Shown one piece after another: positions 1 to 10,162 of a stretch of DNA of 64,000 nt. Location: assembly GCF_000494755.1 (NCBI RefSeq), contig NC_022657.1:1065501-1129500 (forward strand). Reading direction: 5' to 3'. Every line of letters begins with the position of its first letter. The first letter of the stretch is position 1. Source of the DNA: Amorphoplanes friuliensis DSM 7358 (GTDB lineage: Bacteria; Actinomycetota; Actinomycetes; Mycobacteriales; Micromonosporaceae). The notes below the pieces were generated by a model. It worked only from the letters and a program-made list of their open reading frames with translations. It was not told the DNA's origin and searched no databases. The translations under genes and the position numbers were made by a program.

Positions 1-92
1 GCCAGCGGGTCACCCCCGGCGACCTCGGCGGCGGCCGCCAGTGCGGCAGACCCCTCATCGGTACGCAGGGCGGCGAGCAGTTCGAGGTCCAC
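1..92 (-). CDS. Methyltransferase-like protein, N-terminal fragment (runs off left edge)
   Basis: The minus strand from a GTG at 92 reads VDLELLAALRTDEGSAALA and stays open to the window edge, about 30 codons. Short acidic-hydrophobic N-termini of this type begin the class I SAM-dependent (THUMP-like) methyltransferase often found upstream of groES in actinobacteria. Only the first residues are visible and no catalytic motif can be seen, so the family call is an inference from position and N-terminal resemblance. The gene is divergent from groES and shares its upstream region. Confidence 0.5.
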   Translation of the reverse strand, partial: MDLELLAALRTDEGSAALAAAAEVAGGDPL

Positions 93-121
93 GGTGAGTC
101 ATTCTGCTAGGAGCTGACGTG

Positions 122-148
122 TTGGCACTCTGGTTGACGGAGTGCTAG
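122..148 (+). promoter_or_regulatory. CIRCE element 1 (HrcA operator)
   Basis: TTGGCACTC, nine bases, then GAGTGCTAG. This differs from the canonical CIRCE half-sites TTAGCACTC and GAGTGCTAA at only a few positions. It lies upstream of groES and is the expected binding site for the HrcA heat-shock repressor. Confidence 0.93.
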
Positions 149-166
149 TTCCGGCATAATCTCCGA

Positions 167-193
167 TTAGCACTCTCAACCTGAGGGTGCCAG
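167..193 (+). promoter_or_regulatory. CIRCE element 2 (HrcA operator)
   Basis: TTAGCACTC, nine bases, then GGGTGCCAG. The left half is a perfect CIRCE half-site and the right half is degenerate. It is the second operator in tandem before groES; doubled CIRCE elements are known upstream of actinobacterial groESL. Confidence 0.88.
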
Positions 194-330
194 CGTGCTC
201 CCCTTGCGGGGACGTGCGCTTGCGCCAGGCGGACCGGCACCCGCGACGACGGCCCCGCCCGGTGGCATGAGGCATCAGCCCGGCCTGTCCACTGGCCGGC
301 GACAACACCTGTACCCAGGAGGGTATGCCC

Positions 331-639
331 GTGACTACCGCGACAAAGGTTGCGATCAAGCCGCTCGAGGACCGCATCGTGGTCCAGGCGAACGAGGCCG
401 AGACCACGACGGCGTCGGGCATCGTGATCCCCGACACCGCCAAGGAGAAGCCGCAGGAGGGCACCGTCCTCGCTGTGGGCCCCGGCCGGATCGACGACAA
501 GGGCAACCGCGTCCCGATCGACGTGCAGGTCGGCGACACCGTCCTGTACTCGAAGTACGGCGGCACCGAGGTCAAGTACGCCGGCGAGGAGTACCTGGTG
601 CTCTCCGCCCGTGACGTCCTCGCGGTCATCGAGAAGTAG
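331..639 (+). CDS. groES: Co-chaperonin GroES
   Basis: This is the 10-kDa lid of the GroEL folding chamber. The protein carries the typical opening [13 protein letters not shown], the mobile-loop region with [16 protein letters not shown], and the ending [17 protein letters not shown]. The length of about 102 residues is normal for actinobacteria. An AGGAGGG at 317-323 is 7 nt from the GTG at 331 but only 1-2 nt from the ATG at 325, so GTG 331 (MTTATKV...) is the favoured start; starting at 325 adds two residues. It forms an operon with groEL1, 73 bp downstream, under two CIRCE operators. Confidence 0.96.
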   Translation: MTTATKVAIKPLEDRIVVQANEAETTTASGIVIPDTAKEKPQEGTVLAVGPGRIDDKGNRVPIDVQVGDTVLYSKYGGTEVKYAGEEYLVLSARDVLAVIEK

Positions 640-712
640 ACCTGATCTGACAGTGCTGAGCGCCCTGGCCCGGCTTCCGGTCCAGGGCGCCGGTGCGTTG
701 AAGGGACCATAA

Positions 713-2359
<1,647 letters not shown>

Positions 2360-2370
2360 GTACTTGGAGC

Positions 2371-2408
2371 AAAAAGGGCGCGTCGCATTCCGCGGCGCGC
2401 CCTTTCTC
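2371..2408 (+). terminator. Rho-independent terminator of groES-groEL1
   Basis: A perfect 10-bp stem (AAAGGGCGCG at 2373-2382 with CGCGCCCTTT at 2396-2405) sits directly after the groEL1 stop, flanked by A-rich and T-rich edges. Confidence 0.85.
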
Positions 2409-2443
2409 GTGTGTGATGCGGGATTCGGGGGAAAGAGGCGCGG

Positions 2444-3064
2444 ATGATCGTCGTGGTGGAAGGTCCGACCGCGGCCGGCAAGACGTCGTGGTGCCGTCGG
2501 TACGTCGGCCGGTACGTCGCCGAGTACGCCGCGACCGGTCGTGAGCCCGCCGACGAGGTCGCGCTGGCCCGGCACTGGGCGCGAGTCAGCATGCGGCGCT
2601 GGACGGAAGCACTCGACCTCGAACGGGCCGACGGTGTCGCCTTCTGCGACACCGACCCGCTCAAGCTGCACTACGCCTGGGGCATGGCGGCTCTCGGGCT
2701 GGCGCCGCGGGCCCGCTTCGAGCGCGAGCTGACCGTGACCAGGGAGGCGTTCCGCGTCGGCCGGCTCGGGTTCGCCGACGCGATCCTGGTCGGCCTGCCC
2801 GAGGTGGAGACACTCCAGCGCCGCCGGGACACCGACGAGACGCGGCGCCGGCGCAACTTCGCGGCGCACGTCCAGCTCCGCGAGCCGTTGCAGCAGTGGT
2901 ACAACGCCCTCGACCGGCTCGACCCCGGACGGGTGAGCTGGGAGCTCCCGGCCGAGGGGGTTCCGAAGCTGCCGGTGCCACGGACGGACCGCTGTGCGGT
3001 CGAACTGCTGGACGCGCTCGTGGCAGCTCTGCCCCCGCTGCGTCAGGCCGTCACCGAACCGTAA
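2444..3064 (+). CDS. P-loop kinase-like / AAA-type protein, function unknown
   Basis: This is a 206-residue soluble protein with an N-terminal Walker A motif, EGPTAAGKTS (residues 6-15), followed by features reminiscent of small-molecule kinases. One is a DTDPLKL stretch near residue 70. Another is a basic lid-like segment, QRRRDTDETRRRR, near residues 126-138. The overall form resembles the nucleotide/shikimate-kinase fold, but I cannot assign a substrate. The ATG at 2444 follows a GGGGGAAAGAGG purine run. It starts after the groEL1 terminator and 26 bp before the molybdoprotein gene, so it may share a transcript with that gene. Confidence 0.8.
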   Translation: MIVVVEGPTAAGKTSWCRRYVGRYVAEYAATGREPADEVALARHWARVSMRRWTEALDLERADGVAFCDTDPLKLHYAWGMAALGLAPRARFERELTVTREAFRVGRLGFADAILVGLPEVETLQRRRDTDETRRRRNFAAHVQLREPLQQWYNALDRLDPGRVSWELPAEGVPKLPVPRTDRCAVELLDALVAALPPLRQAVTEP

Positions 3065-3090
3065 GGGTTGTTTGCCCGTAGAGGTGGAGG

Positions 3091-4668
3091 ATGGGAGACG
3101 TGAAACTCTCCCTGCGGGCCGCACTGGCCGGCGTTGCTGCTGCCGGTGTCGCCCTCGGTGTCGCCGAGGTCATTGCCGTCTTCACCGGTCCGCTCTCGTC
3201 GCCGCTGCTCGCCGTGGGCGGTGTGGTCGTCGACAACGTGCCCGCACCGGTCAAGGACGCGGGCATCGCGGTCTTCGGCACCCACGACAAGACCGCCCTG
3301 ATCACCGGCACCGTGATTCTCCTCGGCCTCTACGCCGCCCTGCTCGGTGTCATCGCCCTGCGCAGCCGGCCGGTCGCCCTGGGCGGTGTTGTGCTCTTCG
3401 GCGCCGTCGGCGTGACCGCCGCGGCGACCCGCCACGACGCCGGATTCTCGGCCGTGGTGCCGTCGATCATCGCCACCGTGGTCGCGGCGGTCGCCCTGCA
3501 CTACCTCGTGACGCTGGCCGTCGCGGGGGAGGAGTCCGGCAGTCGTGATCTCGAGACCGTGCCGGCCACCGCTCGGAAACGCGTCACGGCGGACCCGATC
3601 ACCCGGGAGGACAGCCGGCGACGGTTCCTCTTCGTGGTGGGCGGTGCGGCCGCCGTGGCCGCAGTCGGGGGAGTCGGCGGCCGCTTCCTGACCTCGCGGC
3701 GTGCGGTGACCGCGGCCCGCGCCGCCGTGGTGCTCCCACTGCCCTCGCAGGCCGCTCCCGCTGTCCCCGCCGGTGTCCAGGTCCAGGGTGCCGTCCCGTA
3801 CGTGACCTCGAACGCCGACTTCTACCGCATCGACACCGCGCTGTACCCGCCCCAGATCGACCCGTCGACCTGGGAGCTGCGCATCCACGGGATGGTCCGC
3901 AACCCGATCACCATCACCTGGGAGCAGCTGCTGCAGCGCCCGATGGTGCAGCGGTACGTCACCCTCGCCTGCGTGTCGAACGAGGTCGGCGACGACCTGA
4001 TCGGCAACGCGCTCTGGCTCGGCACCTCGATCAAGGACCTGCTCGACGAGGCGGAGCCCTTGCCCGGCGCCGACCAGGTCGTCCAGCGCTCGAGCGACGG
4101 CTGGACCTGCGGCAGCCCGACCGAGGTGCTGCGCGACGGCCGGGACGCCCTGCTGGCGATCGGCATGAACGGCCAGCCGCTGCCGGTGGCGCACGGCTTC
4201 CCCGTCCGCATGGTCGTCCCCGGCCTGTACGGCTACGTCTCCGCCTGCAAGTGGATCACCGAGATCGAGCTGACCCGCTTCTCGGACTTCGACGCGTACT
4301 GGGTGCCCCGCGGCTGGTCGGCGCTCGGACCCATCAAGACTCAGTCGCGCATCGACACCCCCCGCGACGGCGCGAAGCGTTCCGCCGGACCGGTCACGGT
4401 CGCCGGCGTCGCCTGGGCGCAGCACCGTGGCATCGAAAAAGTCGAGGTGCAGGTCGACGGCGGGCCGTGGGCGCAAGCGACCCTGGCTTCGGCCGTCTCC
4501 TCGGACACCTGGGTGCAGTGGTCGTACCAGTGGCAGGCGACCTCCGGCGACCACACCGTCCAGGTCCGGGCGACGGACAAGGATGGTCAGACTCAGACGA
4601 GCACACCCGCACCGCCGGCACCCGACGGGGCGACAGGATGGCATTCCGTGCAGGTCACGGTCGGCTGA
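3091..4668 (+). CDS. Membrane-anchored sulfite-oxidase-type molybdopterin oxidoreductase
   Basis: The protein has 525 residues. The N-terminal part (about 10-210) is hydrophobic with four or so membrane segments. A sulfite-oxidase-family Moco domain follows at about 235-420, with the cysteine that ligates molybdenum in the segment TLACVSNEVG. A C-terminal Ig-like dimerisation domain (about 430-525) closes the protein and includes GIEKVEVQVDGGPW. The catalytic part is expected outside the membrane. The natural substrate is unknown for this family; oxidation of a sulfur or carbonyl compound is inferred. GGAGG directly abuts the ATG at 3091 but is 9 nt from an in-frame GTG at 3100, so translation may start at 3100. 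Confidence 0.9.
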   Translation: MGDVKLSLRAALAGVAAAGVALGVAEVIAVFTGPLSSPLLAVGGVVVDNVPAPVKDAGIAVFGTHDKTALITGTVILLGLYAALLGVIALRSRPVALGGVVLFGAVGVTAAATRHDAGFSAVVPSIIATVVAAVALHYLVTLAVAGEESGSRDLETVPATARKRVTADPITREDSRRRFLFVVGGAAAVAAVGGVGGRFLTSRRAVTAARAAVVLPLPSQAAPAVPAGVQVQGAVPYVTSNADFYRIDTALYPPQIDPSTWELRIHGMVRNPITITWEQLLQRPMVQRYVTLACVSNEVGDDLIGNALWLGTSIKDLLDEAEPLPGADQVVQRSSDGWTCGSPTEVLRDGRDALLAIGMNGQPLPVAHGFPVRMVVPGLYGYVSACKWITEIELTRFSDFDAYWVPRGWSALGPIKTQSRIDTPRDGAKRSAGPVTVAGVAWAQHRGIEKVEVQVDGGPWAQATLASAVSSDTWVQWSYQWQATSGDHTVQVRATDKDGQTQTSTPAPPAPDGATGWHSVQVTVG

Positions 4669-4776
4669 ACGGATTCACCCCTAAGCCGCACTTTCGGTCC
4701 GACGTCAACCCCAAGTTCGCTCATACGGTGGCTTGCATGTCCACCGATGCGGCTGACACGCCACTGAACAAGCAGA

Positions 4777-4800
4777 CGCGGTTCCCCGCAGGGAACCGCG
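4777..4800. terminator. Palindromic hairpin between convergent genes
   Basis: A perfect 10-bp stem (CGCGGTTCCC / GGGAACCGCG) with a CGCA loop lies between the molybdoprotein gene and whiD, which converge here. There is no clear T tract on either side, so a bidirectional terminator is likely but not certain. Confidence 0.6.
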
Positions 4801-4837
4801 TCATCAGCTGTGTTGTCGTGCCGCGCGTCGGAAGGCG

Positions 4838-5227
4838 TCAGGCCGCCGGAACCTGCCGTTGTGCGGGAACCGTCGACTTGTGGGGCCGGCCGAGGCGCGC
4901 TTCGAGCCGCACAAGGTCGACCCGCCCGTGAGTCCGATCGGCAAGGTCCTCCCAGCCGACCGCGAGCAGCCGCAGCCGCTCCGCTTCGCTGAAACCTCCC
5001 CAGACGCCGTACGGCTCACGGACAGCCAGCGCATGGGCGGCACACTCTGCCCGAACCGGGCAGGCGCCGCACATGGTCTTGGCCTTCGACTCGCGACGGT
5101 TGCGGGAAGAACCACGCTCGCCGTCCGGGTGGAAGAACTGGGCGCTGTCGCGCCCTCTGCAAAGGCCGAGTCGCTGCCAGTCCCAAAGGTCGGCGATGGG
5201 CCCGGGCAGTCTGCGTACGTTCGACAT
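4838..5227 (-). CDS. whiD: WhiB-family iron-sulfur regulator WhiD (WhiB3-like)
   Basis: This 129-residue WhiB-like protein carries the four [4Fe-4S]-ligating cysteines (GLCRG, then MCGACPVRAEC) and the GVWGG turn that contacts sigma factor. The segments LPGPIADLWDWQ and FFHPDGERG are typical of the WhiD/WhiB3 subgroup. WhiD acts in sporulation in Streptomyces, and its WhiB3 orthologue is a redox-responsive regulator. The start at 5227 is chosen because GGGAGGAGG lies about 6 nt upstream; a GTG at 5251 would place that site inside the gene. It is divergent from bldM, an arrangement that fits a shared developmental region. Confidence 0.93.
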   Translation of the reverse strand: MSNVRRLPGPIADLWDWQRLGLCRGRDSAQFFHPDGERGSSRNRRESKAKTMCGACPVRAECAAHALAVREPYGVWGGFSEAERLRLLAVGWEDLADRTHGRVDLVRLEARLGRPHKSTVPAQRQVPAA

Positions 5228-5457
5228 CAACACCCTCCTCCCGCGCGGCACCGCGGAGTGTTGTCATGAGGGGCCTGGCTCAGGCCTGCCGCCCGTGTAC
5301 CCCGGCGCAAGCCGAATCACACACGACTGGTCGATGTCTTCGTCAGGCGTATCTCACCGGTGCTGTGAGCCGTTCCGATGTTTCCCATTTTTTCCATCTA
5401 AAGCGCGTAATGCTGCGGCCGTTGCGTGATCTCCTCTGAGAGAGAAGGAGGATCACT

Positions 5458-6300
5458 GTGCGTACCGTCCTCGTGTGCGTCCGAACCCCACTTGCGGCCC
5501 AGACCGTCGCCTCTACCGCGGCCCGGCTCGGGATGACCGGGGTCGTGCGGACGGCGGTCAGCGAGACCGAGGCCATGATCCGACTGGCTGAAAGGCCGGC
5601 CGAGGTTGTCCTGGCCGACACCGCCGTGACCCGTCCCGACAGCGTCGGTTTCACCCGTCGCGTCCTCGCCCGTGCCCCACAGGCACAGGTCGTCCTCTTC
5701 GGCGCCGAAGACCCCCGGGTCGCCGCGGCCGCCGTCGCCGCCGGCGCCCGCGGAGTCATCCGCGGTGTCGAGCACGACCTGGTCAGTGTCGTCGCCAAGG
5801 CGCTGCTCCTGCTGTTGCTACCGGTACGCCCCCAGGGCATGCCGATCAACGGCGCGAACGCCCAGCCGGCCGCCGTCGGAGGCGCCGGCCGGAACAACAA
5901 CTCGGCGACCGCCCGCGGTCTGCACCGGGACGGGCTGGCCATGGCCGGTACACCCAACGGTGCCGGCATCCCCGCGATGCTGCCGAACTCACCCATGGTC
6001 CCCTCCCAGAGGGGAGACGGCTCCGACATCGACCCGGCCACCGGCCGGCCGATGGTCTGGCCCGGCAACGACACCGGCCGCACCGACGGCCCGACCGGCC
6101 GGCGACTCACGCTCACCGAGCGGGAGCTGCAGGTGCTGCGCGGCATGGCCGACGGCAAGAGCAACGCAGAAATCGGCCGCGAACTCTTCGTCTCCGAAGA
6201 CACGGTCAAAACCCACGCCCGCCGCCTCTTCCGCAAACTCGGCGCCCGCGACCGAGCCCACGCAGTAGCCGCCGGCTTCCGCGCCGGCCTGGTTGCTTGA
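5458..6300 (+). CDS. bldM: BldM-type orphan response regulator with extended linker
   Basis: This is a developmental transcription factor of 280 residues. The C-terminal LuxR-type helix-turn-helix (217-280; NAEIGRELFVSEDTVKTHARRLFRKLGARDRAHAVA, cited here in part) closely matches Streptomyces BldM. The N-terminal receiver (about 1-121) keeps an aspartate at position 54 but has VCVRTP where the acidic pocket should be. Residues 122-216 form a low-complexity Gly/Pro/Asn-rich linker that makes it about 77 residues longer than BldM (about 203). A strong GAGAAGGAGG precedes the GTG start. Neighbours whiD and guaB match the Streptomyces order. Confidence 0.88.
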   Translation: MRTVLVCVRTPLAAQTVASTAARLGMTGVVRTAVSETEAMIRLAERPAEVVLADTAVTRPDSVGFTRRVLARAPQAQVVLFGAEDPRVAAAAVAAGARGVIRGVEHDLVSVVAKALLLLLLPVRPQGMPINGANAQPAAVGGAGRNNNSATARGLHRDGLAMAGTPNGAGIPAMLPNSPMVPSQRGDGSDIDPATGRPMVWPGNDTGRTDGPTGRRLTLTERELQVLRGMADGKSNAEIGRELFVSEDTVKTHARRLFRKLGARDRAHAVAAGFRAGLVA

Positions 6301-6412
6301 TCTGTTTCGGTGGGGCCGGGCCAGGGCAGTTCGCCTGGCTCGGCTCTCCGTTTGGTGACTGGATGTGGCTGGGCTTCGCGCATCGGTCAGCTGTGCTTGC
6401 TGGGCCTCGCCG

Positions 6413-6447
6413 GCACTTCGCCCCAAGGACACGGAGGGGCGAGGTGC
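6413..6447. repeat. Short hairpin, repeat family 1 copy A
   Basis: GCACTTCGCCCC and GGGGCGAGGTGC flank an 11-nt loop (6425-6435). The outer arms and the downstream flank match copies B and C, but the 70-bp inner palindrome is missing, so this looks like an empty or reduced copy. Confidence 0.75.
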
Positions 6448-6597
6448 GAGTTTGGTTGCGGTCCGACGAGGTTGGGGTCGGGTCGTGATCAGGTTCGACA
6501 CCCGGTCGGGGTGGGCTGGGTGATCAGGCGAACCCGTGGCTGGGGTTTGCGCGCCAGTGAACGGGCCTGTGCCTCTGGGCTCCGCTTCGCTCCGCCG

Positions 6598-6699
6598 GCA
6601 CTTCGCCCCATGGGCAGTCGGTGTCGAGGACACCAAAACAAGCCACGGCAAAGGGCGCCTAGCTTGTTTTGGCGCCCTCGACACCGACGGGCGAAGTGC
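6598..6699. repeat. 102-bp near-perfect palindrome, repeat family 1 copy B
   Basis: Three nested arm pairs are visible: GCACTTCGCCC/GGGCGAAGTGC (6598-6608, 6689-6699), GTCGGTGTCGAGG/CCTCGACACCGAC (6617-6629, 6676-6688) and CCAAAACAAGC/GCTTGTTTTGG (6633-6643, 6662-6672). The loop is 18 nt. The same structure, also 102 bp, recurs in inverted orientation at 21776-21877. Confidence 0.9.
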
Positions 6700-6841
6700 G
6701 ACTTTGGTTGCGGTCGGACCAAGTTGGGGTTGGGGCCGTAATCAAGGTCGAACCCCAACTCAGCTCGGGCGAGGTGATCAGCGCGCGCCGGGGCTGGGCC
6801 GGGCGGTCAGTCGGAGCTGGTGGGGCGCGGGCTCTGGGTGG

Positions 6842-7261
6842 CTAGCTGGGCTCGTCGTCCGAACCTTCGGTCAACGTGTCGTGGACGCCGTCGGCGTAGC
6901 CGCGGGCGTATTCCCACGTTACGTAGTGGTCCGGGTCCGGGTCGTAGGCCGGCTCGTGAACTCGCGGGCGCCCACTGCTCAGCAGATGGCGGAGATTGCC
7001 GCGGAGCAGGTCCCAGTCGAAGTAGTGGGGCTCGTGGCAGTCTTCGCACTCGATCACCAGCCCTCGGATGCCCGTGGGACTCAGCAGCGCCTGGTAGATC
7101 TCCAGGTCGGAGAGGTCCTCGAGGACGTCCTGCCGCTCGGCCTCGGTCAGCGGGTCGGTCTCGGCGTCCTCGGTGAGGTCGTCGAGTCCGGCGGCCGGGT
7201 CGGCGGGGTCGCCGTTGAACGGGTCGATCGGCTCTTCTTGCACGGTGTCTACCGTACCCAT
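6842..7261 (-). CDS. DUF5319 family protein
   Basis: This 139-residue acidic soluble protein has the conserved core ECEDCHEPHYFDWDLLRGNL at about residues 72-91, which includes a CxxC pair. That core is characteristic of the actinobacterial DUF5319 family, whose function is unknown. In mycobacteria and streptomycetes members sit beside an ECF sigma-factor gene and guaB. Here guaB is divergent and close by, but no sigma-factor gene is present. The ATG at 7261 gives MGTVDTVQEEP. Confidence 0.88.
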   Translation of the reverse strand: MGTVDTVQEEPIDPFNGDPADPAAGLDDLTEDAETDPLTEAERQDVLEDLSDLEIYQALLSPTGIRGLVIECEDCHEPHYFDWDLLRGNLRHLLSSGRPRVHEPAYDPDPDHYVTWEYARGYADGVHDTLTEGSDDEPS

Positions 7262-7360
7262 GAAGCGGCGATGTGTGCTGGCCCGCACGCTCTGTCCGCC
7301 CTTCGGAGACGCTGAGCTGGATGGGTAGGATGAAACACTCCGCCTCTTCGCTAGGGATGA

Positions 7361-8851
<1,491 letters not shown>

Positions 8852-8871
8852 TCGTTAAGAGGTAATCCGAC

Positions 8872-9990
8872 ATGCGTGACGTGGTGGAGATCGGTCTGGG
8901 CAAGACGGCCCAGCGCGGGTATCACCTGGACGACATCGCGATCGTTCCGAGCCGGCGCACCCGCGACGTGGACGACGTGTCCACCGAGTGGCGCCTGGAC
9001 GCGTACCCGTTCAAGATCCCCTGCGTCGCGCATCCGTCGGACGCGACGATGAGCCCGCAGTCCGCGGTCGCGCTGGGCCGCCTCGGCGGCCTGGGCGTGC
9101 TCAACGCCGAGGGTCTGTGGACCCGCTACGAGGACCCGACCAAGATCCTCGAGGAGCTGGCCTCGCTCGACGAGGAGGCGGACGCGACCAAGCGTCTGCA
9201 GGAGGTCTACTCGGAGCCGATCCGGCCGGAGCTCATCGCCGAGCGGGTCCGCGTGATGCGCGAGGGCGGCGTCACCGTCGCCGTCCGCGTGTCGCCGCAG
9301 CACACGCTGGCGCTGGCCCCGGTCATCCTCGACGCGGGTGTCGACCTGCTCGTCATCCAGGGCACGCTGGTCTCGGCCGAGCACGTGTCCACAACGGACG
9401 AGCCGCTGAACCTCAAGGAGTTCATCGCCGACCTCGACCTGCCGGTCATCGTCGGCGGCTGCACCGATTACAAGACGGCGCTGCACCTCATGCGCACGGG
9501 TGCGGCCGGTGTCATCGTCGGCATCGGCGCCGACGAGTGGTCCACAACGGACACTGTGCTCGGCATCCGCGTCCCGATGGCCACCGCGATCGCCGACGCC
9601 GCGGCCGCCCGCCGGGACTACCTGGACGAGACCGGTGGCCGTTACGTGCACCTCATCGCCGACGGCGGCATCCAGACGTCGGGTGACATCGCCAAGGCGA
9701 TCGGCTGCGGCGCCGACGCGGTCATGCTGGGCGAGCCGCTCTCGCTCGCCGAGGGCGCCCCGGCCGGCGGCGCGTGGTGGCACTCCGCGGCCAGCCACCC
9801 GAAGCTCCCGCGTGGCGGTTTCTGCATCGCCGGCGAGCCCGACGGCAGCCTCGAAGAGCTGCTCTACGGCCCGGCCAACCGCCCCGACGGCCAGCTCAAT
9901 CTGTTCGGCGGCCTCCGCCGGGCCATGGCCAAGTGCGGCTACCACGACGTCAAGGAATTCCAGAAGGTCTCGCTCGTCCTCGACCGCTGA
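8872..9990 (+). CDS. guaB3: GuaB3-type IMP dehydrogenase homologue
   Basis: This 372-residue TIM-barrel protein is homologous to IMP dehydrogenase but has no CBS domains. The cysteine loop of GuaB is replaced by a GADEWSTTDTVLG segment, so classical IMPDH chemistry is doubtful from sequence alone. Actinobacteria regularly carry this second gene directly after guaB, as here, with a GAGG at 8858-8862 before the ATG. The exact role in GuaB3-containing bacteria is not settled. The conserved co-transcription suggests a link to guanine nucleotide metabolism. Confidence 0.93.
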   Translation: MRDVVEIGLGKTAQRGYHLDDIAIVPSRRTRDVDDVSTEWRLDAYPFKIPCVAHPSDATMSPQSAVALGRLGGLGVLNAEGLWTRYEDPTKILEELASLDEEADATKRLQEVYSEPIRPELIAERVRVMREGGVTVAVRVSPQHTLALAPVILDAGVDLLVIQGTLVSAEHVSTTDEPLNLKEFIADLDLPVIVGGCTDYKTALHLMRTGAAGVIVGIGADEWSTTDTVLGIRVPMATAIADAAAARRDYLDETGGRYVHLIADGGIQTSGDIAKAIGCGADAVMLGEPLSLAEGAPAGGAWWHSAASHPKLPRGGFCIAGEPDGSLEELLYGPANRPDGQLNLFGGLRRAMAKCGYHDVKEFQKVSLVLDR

Positions 9991-10024
9991 GGATCAAGAG
10001 CCGGATCGAGTTCAAGGGCCAGTT

Positions 10025-10075
10025 CATGTCGTGCCTGGTTGCATGGCACTGACCGTCGCTCCCGCCGATTGCCGG
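10025..10075 (+). repeat. Dispersed repeat family 3, short copy
   Basis: TGCATGGCACTGACCGTCGC and the following bases share about 27 positions with repeats at 33388 (same orientation) and 35065 (opposite orientation). It is in the gap between guaB3 and the M1 peptidase gene. Confidence 0.65.
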
Positions 10076-10162
10076 CTGATTGCTCGGTAGAACCTGCCGC
10101 GGCTTCGCCGCGCTTTCGCCTGCCCTGCGTACCGTCGGTTCCACTTGAGCTGGGGAGGGCAC

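Larger units (their letters stand above)
6301..6841. repeat. Gene-free, repeat-containing gap between bldM and DUF5319 gene
   Basis: No open frame here looks like a real gene. The gap holds two copies of a dispersed element: copy A at about 6411-6519 and copy B at about 6590-6760. Both share a GCACTTCGCCC-type arm and the flank TTTGGTTGCGGTC...GTTGGGG. The two flanking genes converge on this gap. Confidence 0.8.
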
